Shown one piece after another: positions 26,825 to 37,393 of a stretch of 42,260 bases of DNA; the first letter of the stretch is position 1; each line of letters opens with the position of its first letter. Origin of the DNA: Paracoccus marinaquae. GTDB lineage: Bacteria > Pseudomonadota > Alphaproteobacteria > Rhodobacterales > Rhodobacteraceae. The position numbers and the translations under genes were made by a program. Location: assembly GCF_018860165.1 (NCBI RefSeq), contig NZ_JAHKNG010000034.1, forward strand, positions 1 to 42,260, given 5' to 3'. Under the pieces are notes generated by a model, which saw only the letters and a program-made list of their open reading frames with translations, did not search any database and was not told the DNA's origin.

Positions 26825-28024
26825 ATGCGGATCGTGATCCTTGGGGCGGGGCAGGCGGCGGCCTCGATGGCCGCGCGGCTGTGCGCCAAGGGCCATGACG
26901 GGCCGCTGACGGTGATCGGCGCCGAACCCGTCGCTCCCTATCAGCGCCCGCCGCTGTCCAAGGCCTATCTCCTGGGCGAGATGGGGCTGGACCGGCTGCT
27001 GCTGCGCTCGGCCGAGTGGTGGCAGGAACAGGGGGTCGAGTTGCGGCTGGGTGAAACCGCCACCGCCATTGATACCGCCGCCCGCCTGATCACGACCGAT
27101 CGCGGCAGCCTGCCCTATGACGCCCTCGCCCTGACGCTTGGGGCGCGCGCCCGCCGCCTGCCGGCCGCGATGGGCGGGCACCTGCCCGGCGTTCATGTCA
27201 TCCGCAGCCTGGCCGATGTCGATGCCATCGCCCCCGACATGCGGCCGGACCGCCGCCTGATCGTCATTGGCGGCGGCTATATCGGGCTTGAGGCCGCTGC
27301 CGTCGCCCGCAAGCTGGGGCTTGAGGTCACGCTGATCGAGGCCGCGCCGCGCATCCTCGGCCGCGTTGCCGCACCGGAAACCGCCGACATGATCCGGGCC
27401 TTGCACCGGGACCATGGCGTGACGATCCTCGAAGCCGTCAGCATCGAGCGGATCATCGGCGATGACCACGCGACCGGGATCCGGCTGGCGGACGGGACCG
27501 AACTGCCCGCCGACCTGATCGTGACCGGTATCGGCGTCAGCCCGGACAGTGCGCTGGCCGAGGCGGCCGGGCTTGCCATCGACAACGGCATCGCCACCGA
27601 CGACCGGGGGCGTACATCCGATCCGGCGATCTGGGCCGCGGGCGACTGCGCCAGCTTTCCTTGGCAGGGCGCGCGTATCCGCCTGGAAAGCGTCGGCGGC
27701 GCCATCGACATGGCCGAACTGGTGGCCGAGAATATCCTCGGCGCCGACCGAGCCTATGCGCCGAAGCCGTGGTTCTGGTCCGACCAGTTCGACGCGAAGC
27801 TGCAGATCGCCGGGCTGGGCACCGGCCATGACCGGATCGTCACCCGGCCCGGCGACGGCCGGCACGGCGGCTCGGTCTGGTATTACCGGATGGACCGGCT
27901 GATCGCCGTCGATGCGCTGAACGACGCCCGCGCCTACATGATCGGCAAGCGGCTGATCGAATCGGGCCGCTCGCCCGACCCCGAGACGCTGGCCGGCGCG
28001 ACGGAACTGAAGAGCCTGCTGTGA
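26825..28024 (+). CDS. FAD-dependent ferredoxin reductase-type oxidoreductase
   Basis: A 399-residue NAD(P)H:FAD oxidoreductase of the putidaredoxin/rhodocoxin reductase group. The FAD motif GAGQAAASMAARL is at 6-18, followed by PYQRPPLSKAYL, typical of the group; the NAD motif is VIGGGYIGLEAAAVARKLG; the second FAD motif is WAAGDCASFP; a C-terminal reductase domain begins near WFWSDQFDAKLQIAGL. Such enzymes reduce [2Fe-2S] ferredoxins that serve P450s or ring hydroxylases. No ferredoxin or P450 gene is adjacent, so the partner is unknown. The start at 26825 gives the family N-terminus MRIVILGAG. Confidence 0.9.
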   Translation: MRIVILGAGQAAASMAARLCAKGHDGPLTVIGAEPVAPYQRPPLSKAYLLGEMGLDRLLLRSAEWWQEQGVELRLGETATAIDTAARLITTDRGSLPYDALALTLGARARRLPAAMGGHLPGVHVIRSLADVDAIAPDMRPDRRLIVIGGGYIGLEAAAVARKLGLEVTLIEAAPRILGRVAAPETADMIRALHRDHGVTILEAVSIERIIGDDHATGIRLADGTELPADLIVTGIGVSPDSALAEAAGLAIDNGIATDDRGRTSDPAIWAAGDCASFPWQGARIRLESVGGAIDMAELVAENILGADRAYAPKPWFWSDQFDAKLQIAGLGTGHDRIVTRPGDGRHGGSVWYYRMDRLIAVDALNDARAYMIGKRLIESGRSPDPETLAGATELKSLL

Positions 28025-28032
28025 GCGTCTCT

Positions 28033-28068
28033 TGTGCGGAAATGCCCTCGTGTGCGGAAATGCCCTCG
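28033..28068 (+). repeat. Two-copy 18-bp tandem duplication
   Basis: TGTGCGGAAATGCCCTCG occurs twice with no gap (28033-28050, 28051-28068) between the flavoprotein gene and rsmD. The copies are identical, which points to a recent slippage event or a variable-number locus. Confidence 0.9.
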
Positions 28069-28130
28069 GGACGGCACCGATGCCCGCGGGACGCGGGGCA
28101 GACAGCCCCGCACGACCGGTTCCCCCGCGC

Positions 28131-28700
28131 ATGAGGATCGTCGGCGGCACGTTGCGCGGTCTGAAACTGGCCGAAGTCGGTGCCGGCGATGCGGCGGCCC
28201 ATCTGCGCCCGACCACCGACCGGGTGCGCGAGGCGATCTTCAACCTGCTCATCAATGGCAGCCACGGCAACCCGGTCGCCGGTGCCCGCGTCCTCGACCT
28301 CTTTGCCGGCACCGGCGCCCTCGGGCTCGAGGCGCTGTCGCGCGGTGCGGCCCGGGTGGCTTTCGTCGATGACGGGGTGGCCGCGCGGGCCCTGATCCGC
28401 AGCAATGTCGAACGCGCACGCGCCGGTGGCGTGACCGATATCTGGCGCCGCGACGCCACCCGCCTCGGGCCCTGTCGGGGTGGCGCCTATGATCTGGTCT
28501 TTCTCGACCCGCCCTATGGCCAGGGCCTGGGCGAGCGCGCTATGGCCTCGGCGCTCGAGGGCGGCTGGCTCGCCCCCGGCGCGGTCGTCGTCTGGGAGGA
28601 ATCGCGCCCGCCGCTGGTCCCGGCACCGCTGGTCGGGATCGACCAGCGCCGCTATGGCGACAGCACCGTGACCCTGGCCCGCCTTCCCGGACCCGGTTGA
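28131..28700 (+). CDS. rsmD: 16S rRNA (guanine-966-N2)-methyltransferase RsmD
   Basis: A 189-residue SAM-dependent methyltransferase that modifies G966 of 16S rRNA. It begins with the family-specific MRIVGGTLRGLKL, has the RPTTDRVREAIFNLL block, the SAM-binding motif LDLFAGTGALGLEALSRGA (55-73) and the catalytic DPPY (126-129, in LVFLDPPYG). The ATG at 28131 is chosen from homology; a TTG-initiated extension to 28032 runs through the 18-bp tandem repeat and is unlikely. It is convergent with the aminotransferase gene, 13 bp apart. Confidence 0.94.
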   Translation: MRIVGGTLRGLKLAEVGAGDAAAHLRPTTDRVREAIFNLLINGSHGNPVAGARVLDLFAGTGALGLEALSRGAARVAFVDDGVAARALIRSNVERARAGGVTDIWRRDATRLGPCRGGAYDLVFLDPPYGQGLGERAMASALEGGWLAPGAVVVWEESRPPLVPAPLVGIDQRRYGDSTVTLARLPGPG

Positions 28701-28713
28701 GGGCCGGGCAGCT

Positions 28714-29892
28714 TCAGGCCGGTTCGGCGAGGGCGGCTGCCGCCGCATCCAGCGCACCGGAACCGTGGGGAATGTCCAACGCGACCATCCCGGCCTGCAT
28801 CGCCCCCAGAACCCCCAGCACCATCGCCGCGTTGGCATGCCCCATATGGGCGATGCGCAGCGCATTGGCCGCATTCTGCGCCCCCAGCCCGATCCCCAGC
28901 GTGACGCCGCAATGCAGGCTGACCCAGCCCCGCAGCGCATCGGCGCCGGGCAGCGACAGCGCCGTGACCGAGGCCGCCCGCGCCGCGGGATCCGCGACCG
29001 TCAGCCGGATGTCCGGATTGCCCGCCCCCCAGGTATCGACCGCAGCCCAGACCGCCCGCGCCAGCGCCGCATGGCGCGCCCAGACCGCACAAAGCCCCTC
29101 TTCGTCAAGCAGGATCCGCAGCGCCTCATCCAGCGCGAAAAGCTGCTGCACCGGTGGCGTGCCGCCCCAGAACCGCCACAGGCTGTCGCGATCCGCGGCG
29201 GCGCGCGGATGCCAGTCCCAGTAGGGCGTGGTCAGCGCCGTCCGCCCGCGCGCGGCCGCCCGCTCCGAGAACCAGACGAAGGCCGTGCCGGGCAGGCTCA
29301 TCAACCCCTTTTGGCTGGCCGCGATCAGCACATCGACGCCCCAGTCGTCCATCATCATCGGCACGCAGCCAAGCGCGGCGACGGCATCCACGACCAGCAG
29401 GGCAGGATGATCGGCCATTGCCGCCCGAATCGCCGGGATGTCGCTGAGGCAACCCGATGCGGTGTCGATCTGGCAGATCAGGACCGCCCGGATCAGGCCC
29501 TCGCGATCCTCGGCCAGGCGGGCGGCCAGACGTTCCGGCGCGGCTGCCGCGGGACCGAAATCCAGCGTTTCGACCGCGATCCCCATGGCCGCCATCTGTC
29601 CGGCCCAGGAATGGCCGAAATGACCCGAAATCAGCACCAGAACCCGGTCTCCGGGCGCAAACAGATTGGCGCCCACGGCCTCCCACGCGCCATGGCCATT
29701 GCCGATATAGGGCGCAAGATGCGCCGCACTGCCCGCCAGACGCTTCAACTGCGCCATCACCCGCAGGTTCAGGTCGGCCAGCTCGTATCCGTAGATGTCG
29801 GGCGAGGCGCGATGGGCGGCGCGCAACACCCGGTCGGGAACGGGCGAGGGGCCCGGAATGGCGATAAGAGGGTGGCCTGTGGCAAGACTCAT
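28714..29892 (-). CDS. Class V aminotransferase (serine-glyoxylate type)
   Basis: A 392-residue PLP enzyme of the serine-pyruvate / serine-glyoxylate / alanine-glyoxylate aminotransferase group. The PLP lysine is Lys195 in AASQKGLMSLPG, and the ring-binding aspartate is Asp169 in LLVVDAVAALG; the N-terminal IPGPSPVPDRVLRA and YIGNGHGAWEAV are typical. GAAGGAAA stands about 9 bp before the ATG at 29892. Substrates cannot be fixed from sequence: it could also act on other 2-oxo acids. Methionine-rich MMMDDW after the aspartate is unusual but probably tolerated. Confidence 0.87.
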   Translation of the reverse strand: MSLATGHPLIAIPGPSPVPDRVLRAAHRASPDIYGYELADLNLRVMAQLKRLAGSAAHLAPYIGNGHGAWEAVGANLFAPGDRVLVLISGHFGHSWAGQMAAMGIAVETLDFGPAAAAPERLAARLAEDREGLIRAVLICQIDTASGCLSDIPAIRAAMADHPALLVVDAVAALGCVPMMMDDWGVDVLIAASQKGLMSLPGTAFVWFSERAAARGRTALTTPYWDWHPRAAADRDSLWRFWGGTPPVQQLFALDEALRILLDEEGLCAVWARHAALARAVWAAVDTWGAGNPDIRLTVADPAARAASVTALSLPGADALRGWVSLHCGVTLGIGLGAQNAANALRIAHMGHANAAMVLGVLGAMQAGMVALDIPHGSGALDAAAAALAEPA

Positions 29893-30020
29893 GACCGGGT
29901 TTCCTTCACGATGCATGGGACCCGGTAGGCCGCCCGACGCGCTCCGTCAACGTCCCGTCAACGCCCCGCCAAGGACTTCGACAGGCCGGCGCGGGCCGCC
30001 CGAAAGCCGGTCTTTCGCCT

Positions 30021-30090
30021 CGCGCTCTTTGCAAATACCTGCGGGGTGAATTGGCCGCAGGCCAAGAGGGGGCGGCGAGCCCCCTGTCCT
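30021..30090. repeat. Double-hairpin intergenic repeat, likely dispersed
   Basis: Two neighbouring hairpins: CCTGCGG / CCGCAGG (30038-30044, 30055-30061, 10-nt loop) and AGGGGGC / GCCCCCT (67-73 and 79-85 of the 30-kb block, i.e. 30067-30073 and 30079-30085). They are preceded by CTCGCGCTCTTTGCAAATA. I recognise this style as a dispersed palindromic repeat of Rhodobacterales genomes. Only one copy is in the window, so the repeat status is recalled rather than shown. Confidence 0.55.
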
Positions 30091-30183
30091 CGCCCCCGAT
30101 GCGCATGCCGGCGGCCGGCCGGGCACGCCTTGCCCGGGAACCACCTGCCGGGCTATGGCTGGGCTTCCAGTATCGTCCCGTCC

Positions 30184-31940
<1,757 letters not shown>

Positions 31941-31944
<4 letters not shown>

Positions 31945-32660
31945 CCCGCCAGATCATCCGTGTGACCGGCGAGGACCGGGTCGAGTTCCTGCAGGGGCTG
32001 GTCAGCAACGATGTGACCCGGGCGCCCTGCTGGGCCGCGCTGCTGACGCCGCAGGGCAAGTATCTGGCCGATTTCCTGATCGTGCCGGAGGGAGATGCAC
32101 TGCTGCTGGATTTGCAGGCCGATCTGGCCGATGACCTGTTGAAGCGGCTGGCGCTGTACAGGCTGCGCTCGAAGGTCGGGCTTGAAGCCGTCGCCATGAC
32201 GGTCGCGCGCGGCACCGGTCCCGCGCCGGAGGGTGCCATCGCGGACCCGCGACACGAGGCGCTTGGCTGGCGGCTTTACGGCGGCGCGGGCGATGACGGC
32301 AGCGATTGGGACGCGATCCGGGTGGCGCATTGCATTCCCGAAAGCCTGATCGAACTGATCCCGAACGACAGCTATATCCTGGAAGCCGGGTTCGAGCGCT
32401 TGCACGGCGTCGATTTCCGCAAGGGCTGCTATGTCGGGCAGGAGGTCACCGCCCGGATGAAGCACAAGACCGAGTTGCGCAAGGGGCTGACGACGCTGCG
32501 CGTCGACGGCACGGTACCCGTCGGCACCCCGATCCTGCGCGAGGGGCGCGAGGTCGGCACGCTTTACACCCAGTCGGGCGGGCGCGGCATCGCCCATGTC
32601 CGCTTCGATCGGCTGGGCGAGGGAATGGAGGCCGGCGCGGCCCGCGTCTTCGCGGAATGA
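31941..32660 (+). CDS. ygfZ: YgfZ/GcvT folate-binding protein
   Basis: A 239-residue folate-binding protein that supports assembly or repair of Fe-S clusters, as E. coli YgfZ and mitochondrial IBA57 do. It contains FLQGLVSNDV, LTPQGKYLADFLIV and the diagnostic KGCYVGQEVTARMKHK with its functional cysteine. It lacks the C-terminal extension of E. coli YgfZ (326 residues), as alphaproteobacterial forms do. It overlaps the exporter before it and dinB after it by 4 bp each. Confidence 0.92.
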
Positions 32661-33784
32661 CCGGCGGGGGCGACAGCGCCCCCGGGGCGCCGCCGCGCAA
32701 GATCATCCATATCGACATGGATGCCTTCTATGCCTCGGTCGAGCAGCGCGACAATCCGGACCTGCGCGGCAAGCCGGTGGCGGTCGGGGGATCGAGCCTG
32801 CGCGGGGTGGTCGCGGCGGCCAGCTATGAGGCGCGGGTCTTCGGCGTGCGCTCGGCCATGCCCTCGGTCACGGCGAAACGGCTCTGCCCCGACCTGATTT
32901 TCGTGCGTCACCGTTTCGAGGTCTATCGCGCCGTCAGCGCCCAGATCCGTGACATCTTCGCCGACTACACTCCGCTGATCGAGCCGCTGTCGCTGGACGA
33001 GGCCTATCTGGACGTGACCGACCACCTCTGGCCCGGCCAGACCGCGACGCGGGTTGCCGGCGAGATCCGCGCCCGCATCCGCGAGGCGACCGGGCTGACG
33101 GCCAGCGCCGGGGTCAGTTACAACAAGTTCCTGGCCAAGCTGGCTTCGGACCAGAACAAGCCCGACGGGCTGTGCGTCATCACGCCCGCCAAGGGGCCGG
33201 ATTTCGTGCTGTCGCTGCCGGTTGGCAAGTTCCACGGCATCGGCCCGGCCACGGCCGGCAAGATGCAGGCCATGGGCATTCGCACCGGGGCCGATCTGCG
33301 GGCGCAGGAACTGGATTTCCTGCAGCGGCGTTTCGGCAAGTCGGGGCAGTATTACTGGAACATCTCGCGCGGGATCGATCACCGGCAGGTGCGTCCCGAC
33401 CGGGTCCGCAAATCGGTGGGGGCCGAGAACACCTATTTCGCCGATCTGATGGCGCTCGGCGAGATCAACGAGGCCCTGGCCGTGCTGGCTGAAAAGGTCT
33501 GGCATTATGTCGAAAGGCATGAGTTGCGCGGCCGGACGGTGACGCTGAAGGTGAAGTTCGCGGATTTTCAGCAAATCACCCGTGCCCGCACGCTGCCCCG
33601 CGCCCTCGCCTCGCGGGACGAGATGCTGGGCATCGCCCGCGACCTGGCTGCCACCGTCCTGCCCGATCCGCGGGGCGCGCGGCTTCTGGGGATCACGCTG
33701 TCGGGGTTCGAGAATGACGACGCCGGCGATCCGGCGCAACTGGATCTGTTCGACGCCCGCACGGGCGCGCGTGACGATCCCTGA
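32657..33784 (+). CDS. dinB: DNA polymerase IV
   Basis: A 375-residue Y-family translesion polymerase. The first catalytic aspartate is in HIDMDAFYASVEQRD (Asp20), and the pair Asp114-Glu115 is in LSLDEAYLDVT; FLAKLASDQNKPDG and the helix-hairpin-helix HGIGPATAGKMQAMG follow. The C-terminus carries a beta-clamp binding motif QLDLF (361-365). The start ATG overlaps the ygfZ stop (ATGA), and the extra 15 N-terminal residues before the core are low-complexity. No LexA-type box is found in front of it, so its expression may depend on the operon promoter. Confidence 0.95.
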   Translation: MTGGGDSAPGAPPRKIIHIDMDAFYASVEQRDNPDLRGKPVAVGGSSLRGVVAAASYEARVFGVRSAMPSVTAKRLCPDLIFVRHRFEVYRAVSAQIRDIFADYTPLIEPLSLDEAYLDVTDHLWPGQTATRVAGEIRARIREATGLTASAGVSYNKFLAKLASDQNKPDGLCVITPAKGPDFVLSLPVGKFHGIGPATAGKMQAMGIRTGADLRAQELDFLQRRFGKSGQYYWNISRGIDHRQVRPDRVRKSVGAENTYFADLMALGEINEALAVLAEKVWHYVERHELRGRTVTLKVKFADFQQITRARTLPRALASRDEMLGIARDLAATVLPDPRGARLLGITLSGFENDDAGDPAQLDLFDARTGARDDP

Positions 33785-33794
33785 TCGCCGTGGC

Positions 33795-34631
33795 TCAGCC
33801 CGGGGTCCCGACCGTGCAGGCCGCGATCCAGTCGCGCAGCAGCGCCACCGCCTCGGGCTCATCCAGCCAGGGCACATGCGCGCGGTCGGGTACTTCGGCG
33901 AACAGCATGTCGGGGCGGCGGCGTTTCATCTCGGCGGCGATGCCGGCCGACAGCAGGTCGGAATTCGCGCCCCGGATCAGGGCCACCGGAAGCCCCGCAG
34001 TCGCCTGCCAGAGCGGCCAGAGATCGGGCGCTTCGCCCTCGAAGGCCTCAAGGAAGGCTTCGCGCAGCGCCGGATCGTATCTGATCCGCAGCCCTTCCGA
34101 GGTTTCCTCATAATGCTTGCGCGCCTCGCTGAGCCAGCGGCCTTCGGGGACATTTGCGAACCCGGGCATGGCGGCGGGCAGTTTCGCGGCCAGTTCCACA
34201 TGGGTCCGGGCGTTGGGGTTGCGGCCGACATAGTCCATGATCCGTTCCAGCCCGGCGCGCTCGATCTCGGGGCCGACATCGTTCAGGCACAGGCCCAGCA
34301 GCCGGCCATGCGCCGCCGCCGCCAGCACCATCCCGATCAGCCCGCCGCGCGAGGTGCCGAGGATCGCAGCCCTGTCGATTCCCAGATGGTCAAGCAGCGC
34401 CAGCGCATCCTTGCCTTCCTGCGGAACGGTATAGGTCGCGGCGCCGGTGAAATCGGACTGGCCGCGGCCGCGGTAATCCATCCGGATCATCCGGCAATCC
34501 GCAAGATGGGGGGCGACATGGTCGAAATCGGCCATGTTGCGGGTCAGCCCGGCCAGACACAGGACCGGCAGGCCCTCGCCCTCATCGGAATAGGCCAGCC
34601 TCGCCCCGTCCTCGGCGTGAAAGAAACCCAT
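33795..34631 (-). CDS. Alpha/beta hydrolase
   Basis: A 278-residue alpha/beta-hydrolase-fold protein. The nucleophile elbow is GTSRGG with Ser at its centre (a G-T-S-R-G form rather than G-x-S-x-G with a small last residue, still within pattern), the oxyanion region is LCLAGLTRNMADFDHVAP, and the general histidine is in PDRAHVPWLDEPE. The block MDYRGRGQSDF is typical of epoxide-hydrolase/haloperoxidase-like relatives. Substrate unknown. AGGGCGAAT precedes the ATG at 34631; a second ATG 4 codons upstream is possible. It follows fabI on the same strand by 61 bp and might be read from the fab promoter. Confidence 0.85.
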   Translation of the reverse strand: MGFFHAEDGARLAYSDEGEGLPVLCLAGLTRNMADFDHVAPHLADCRMIRMDYRGRGQSDFTGAATYTVPQEGKDALALLDHLGIDRAAILGTSRGGLIGMVLAAAAHGRLLGLCLNDVGPEIERAGLERIMDYVGRNPNARTHVELAAKLPAAMPGFANVPEGRWLSEARKHYEETSEGLRIRYDPALREAFLEAFEGEAPDLWPLWQATAGLPVALIRGANSDLLSAGIAAEMKRRRPDMLFAEVPDRAHVPWLDEPEAVALLRDWIAACTVGTPG

Positions 34632-34692
34632 ATTCGCCCTCATCTTCCGCGTGACATTGTTCGGTCCGGGGCCGGACGCCCTCGATCCTGTG

Positions 34693-35481
34693 TCAGAGAT
34701 TCTCGCTCTGGGGCATCCCCAGGACGTGATAGCCGCCATCGACCGTCACCACTTCGCCGGTGGTGCAGGCGCCCCAGTCCGACAGCAGCCAGACCGCAGT
34801 CCCGCCGATCGCCTCAAGCGTGGCATTGGCGCGCAGCGGCGCATTGGCCTCGGTGTGGCGGAAGGTCTTACGCGCCCCGCCGATGGCCGCGCCGGCCAGC
34901 GTCTTCATCGGGCCGGGCGAGACGGCGTTGACGCGAATCCCCTCGGGGCCCAGATCATTGGCGAGATAGCGCACGCTGCTTTCCAGCGCCGCCTTGGCGA
35001 CACCCATGACGTTGTAGAACGGCGTGACCCGGTTCGAGCCGCCATAGGTCAGGGTGATGATGCTGCCGCCCGCGGACATCAGCGGATGCGCCCGCCGTGC
35101 CACCTCGATCAGGGAATAGCACGATATTTCAAGGCTGTGCTTGAAGTTGGCGCGGCTCGTGTCCATGAACCGCCCGGTCAGTTCGTCCTTGTTGGAAAAG
35201 GCGATGGCGTGGATCAGAAAGTCCAGCCGGCCCCAGCGATCCGCCAGTGCGGCGAAAGCCGCCTCCAGCGAGGCGTCGTCGGTCACGTCCACATCCAGCA
35301 GCAGATCCGAGCCGACCGAGGCCGCCAGCGGTTCGACCCGCTTGCCAAAGGCCTCACCCTGATAGCTGAAGGCCAGTTCCGCGCCCTCGGCCGCCGCCGC
35401 CCTCGCGATACCCCAGGCGATGGAGCGGTCATTCGCGACCCCCATCACAAGCCCGCGCTTGCCCTTCAGAAGATCGCCCAT
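34693..35481 (-). CDS. fabI: Enoyl-ACP reductase (NADH) FabI
   Basis: A 262-residue short-chain-dehydrogenase-type enzyme that completes each fatty-acid elongation cycle and is the target of triclosan. It has the nucleotide motif GVANDRSIAWGIA (14-26) and the catalytic Tyr146, Tyr156 and Lys163 (YNVMGVAK), at the same numbering as E. coli FabI. TYGGSNRVTPFYN and the C-terminal TVDGGYHVLGM are characteristic. It is third in fabA-fabB-fabI, 24 bp after fabB, an arrangement seen in Rhodobacterales that tunes the unsaturated/saturated balance. Confidence 0.95.
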   Translation of the reverse strand: MGDLLKGKRGLVMGVANDRSIAWGIARAAAAEGAELAFSYQGEAFGKRVEPLAASVGSDLLLDVDVTDDASLEAAFAALADRWGRLDFLIHAIAFSNKDELTGRFMDTSRANFKHSLEISCYSLIEVARRAHPLMSAGGSIITLTYGGSNRVTPFYNVMGVAKAALESSVRYLANDLGPEGIRVNAVSPGPMKTLAGAAIGGARKTFRHTEANAPLRANATLEAIGGTAVWLLSDWGACTTGEVVTVDGGYHVLGMPQSENL

Positions 35482-35505
35482 AGTCTGCCCTTTGCGTTTA
35501 TTCTG

Positions 35506-36735
35506 TTATTCCAGATATTTCGAGATCAGCAGCGAGGCATTGGTGCCGCCGAAGCCAAAGCTGTTCGAGAGGACCGAATCCAGTCCTGCCGCATCCACCC
35601 TGCTTGTGGCGATTTCACTGGCCTCAAGCTCGGGGTCCAGTGTCTGGACATTGGCCGAGGCGGCGATGAAGTCGTCCCGCATCATCAGCAGGCAATAGAT
35701 CGCCTCATGCACCCCGGTCGCGCCGAGGCTGTGGCCGGTCAGCGATTTGGTCGAACTGACCGGCGGCGTGCTGCCTTCGCCGAAGATGGTGCGGATCGCC
35801 CGGATCTCGCCGATATCGCCGACCGGGGTCGAGGTGCCATGGGCGTTGATATAGCTGACCCTGCGCCCCTCGGGCAGCGTGGACAGCGCCAGCCGCATCG
35901 AGCGTTCGCCTCCCTCGCCGGAAGGGGCCACCATGTCATAGCCGTCCGAGGTGGCGCCGTAGCCGGTGACCTCGGCATAGATTTTGGCGCCGCGTGCCTT
36001 GGCGTGTTCCAGCTCCTCCAGCACGACCACGCCGCCACCGCCGGCGATGACGAAACCGTCGCGGCTGGCGTCATAGGGGCGCGAGGCGGTTTCGGGCGTG
36101 TCGTTGTATTTCGATGACATCGCCCCCATGGCGTCGAACAGGCAGCTGAGCGTCCAGTCCAGTTCCTCGCCGCCGCCGGCGAAGACGATATCCTGCTTGC
36201 CCATCTGGATCTGTTCCACGCCGTTGCCGATGCAATGCGCGCTGGTCGAACAGGCCGAGGTGATCGAATAGTTCACGCCCTTGATCTTGAACGGCGTGGC
36301 GAGGCAGGCGGAATTGGTCGAGGACATGCAGCGCGTCACCATGAACGGCCCCATGCGTTTCGGGCTGCCCTTCTGGATGACGATCTGGTGGGCGTCGAAG
36401 AAGTTCGAGGTGGACGGCCCGCCCGACCCCATGATCAGCCCGGTGCGCGGGTTCGACACATCGCCTTCTTCCAGGCCGCTGTCCGCGATTGCCTGTTCCA
36501 TGGCGATGAAGTTATAGGCCGCGCCCGGCCCCATGAAGCGCAGGTTGCGCTTGTCGACATGATCCTCCAGCACCAGTTTCGGCATGCCGTGGACCCGGCT
36601 GCGGAAACCGTGTTCGGCGTATTCGGGGGCAAAGACGATGCCCGAACGTCCGGCGCGCAGGCTTTCGGTCACCTCACCGGCGTTGTTGCCGATGGGGGAA
36701 ACGATGCCGAGCCCGGTGATGACGACGCGTCGCAT
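35506..36735 (-). CDS. fabB: Beta-ketoacyl-ACP synthase I FabB
   Basis: A 409-residue condensing enzyme that elongates the cis-3-decenoyl-ACP made by FabA and so commits carbon to unsaturated fatty acids. The nucleophile is Cys162 in [12 protein letters not shown]; the two histidines are in [11 protein letters not shown] and [10 protein letters not shown]; the end has [17 protein letters not shown] lies 5 bp before the ATG at 36735, which fixes the start; the frame is open 91 codons further only by overlap with fabA DNA. The gene starts 23 bp after the fabA stop. Confidence 0.95.
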   Translation of the reverse strand: MRRVVITGLGIVSPIGNNAGEVTESLRAGRSGIVFAPEYAEHGFRSRVHGMPKLVLEDHVDKRNLRFMGPGAAYNFIAMEQAIADSGLEEGDVSNPRTGLIMGSGGPSTSNFFDAHQIVIQKGSPKRMGPFMVTRCMSSTNSACLATPFKIKGVNYSITSACSTSAHCIGNGVEQIQMGKQDIVFAGGGEELDWTLSCLFDAMGAMSSKYNDTPETASRPYDASRDGFVIAGGGGVVVLEELEHAKARGAKIYAEVTGYGATSDGYDMVAPSGEGGERSMRLALSTLPEGRRVSYINAHGTSTPVGDIGEIRAIRTIFGEGSTPPVSSTKSLTGHSLGATGVHEAIYCLLMMRDDFIAASANVQTLDPELEASEIATSRVDAAGLDSVLSNSFGFGGTNASLLISKYLE

Positions 36736-36758
36736 GGGGGCCTCCTCCTGAGTGTTGG

Positions 36759-37268
36759 TTAGTTGGCCGACAGCGCGACCTTCATGTCCCTGACCTGATA
36801 GATCACCTCGCCATCGGCCTCGACGCGGCCGTCGGCCACGCCCATGGTCAGGCGGCGAGTCTGCACCGCCTTGGTGAAATCGACGTGATAGCGCAGCATC
36901 TTGCGGTCGGGCCGGACCATGCCGGTCAGCTTGACCTCGCCCACGCCAAGCGCATAGCCGCGCCCCTCCCAGCCACGCCAGCCCAGATTGAAGCCGGTCA
37001 GCTGCCACAGCCCGTCAAGGCCAAGGCAGCCGGGCATGATCGGGTTGCCGGGGAAATGGCAGGCGAAGAACCACAGGTCGGGGGTGATGTCGAACTCGGC
37101 CACGACATGACCCTTGCCATGCTCGCCCCGGTCCCCGGAAATATCGGTGATCCGGTCCATCATCAGCATCGGCGGCTCGGGCAGCTGGGCGTTGCCCGGC
37201 CCGAACAACTCGCCCCGCGCGCAGGCAAGAAGATCGTCACGGTCGAAGCTGGTCTGCGTCATTGCCAT
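36759..37268 (-). CDS. fabA: 3-hydroxydecanoyl-ACP dehydratase/isomerase FabA
   Basis: A 169-residue hot-dog-fold enzyme that dehydrates 3-hydroxydecanoyl-ACP and isomerises the product to the cis-3 form. The active-site pair is His71 ([14 protein letters not shown]) and Asp85 (CLGLDGLWQ), one residue off the E. coli numbering. AGGAAAGG precedes the start; the ATG two codons later is an alternative. It is the first gene of the fab operon. The upstream 120 bp holds the shared CAAGTTGACGTT motif and a near-palindrome TTGACG-TTT-CGTCTA. Confidence 0.95.
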   Translation of the reverse strand: MAMTQTSFDRDDLLACARGELFGPGNAQLPEPPMLMMDRITDISGDRGEHGKGHVVAEFDITPDLWFFACHFPGNPIMPGCLGLDGLWQLTGFNLGWRGWEGRGYALGVGEVKLTGMVRPDRKMLRYHVDFTKAVQTRRLTMGVADGRVEADGEVIYQVRDMKVALSAN

Positions 37269-37327
37269 CCGGTCTTGCCTTTCCTGTCGGCCCCTGGCCG
37301 GCTGCCCGTCTCGGGTAGTGTGGTGTT

Positions 37328-37346
37328 CAAGTTGACGTTTCGTCTA
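37328..37346. promoter_or_regulatory. Candidate operator upstream of fabA
   Basis: CAAGTTGACGTT (37328-37339) lies 60 bp before the fabA start and is identical to the motif 59 bp before the acyl-CoA synthetase start. Here it is part of TTGACG-TTT-CGTCTA, an imperfect inverted repeat (5 of 6 pairs). Its role is inferred from position and sharing only. Confidence 0.4.
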
Positions 37347-37393
37347 GCATTCGTGGCAAACCGCGTGCAAGTCAAAGCAGTTTGGCCGCCGCG

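Noticed and set aside
28032..28130. TTG-initiated N-terminal extension of RsmD
   Set aside because: The extension is translated from the 18-bp tandem repeat and low-complexity DNA and is absent from the family.
32620..32657. LexA-type box (GTTC-N7-GTTC) in front of dinB
   Set aside because: None found; the gene is coupled directly to ygfZ by ATGA.
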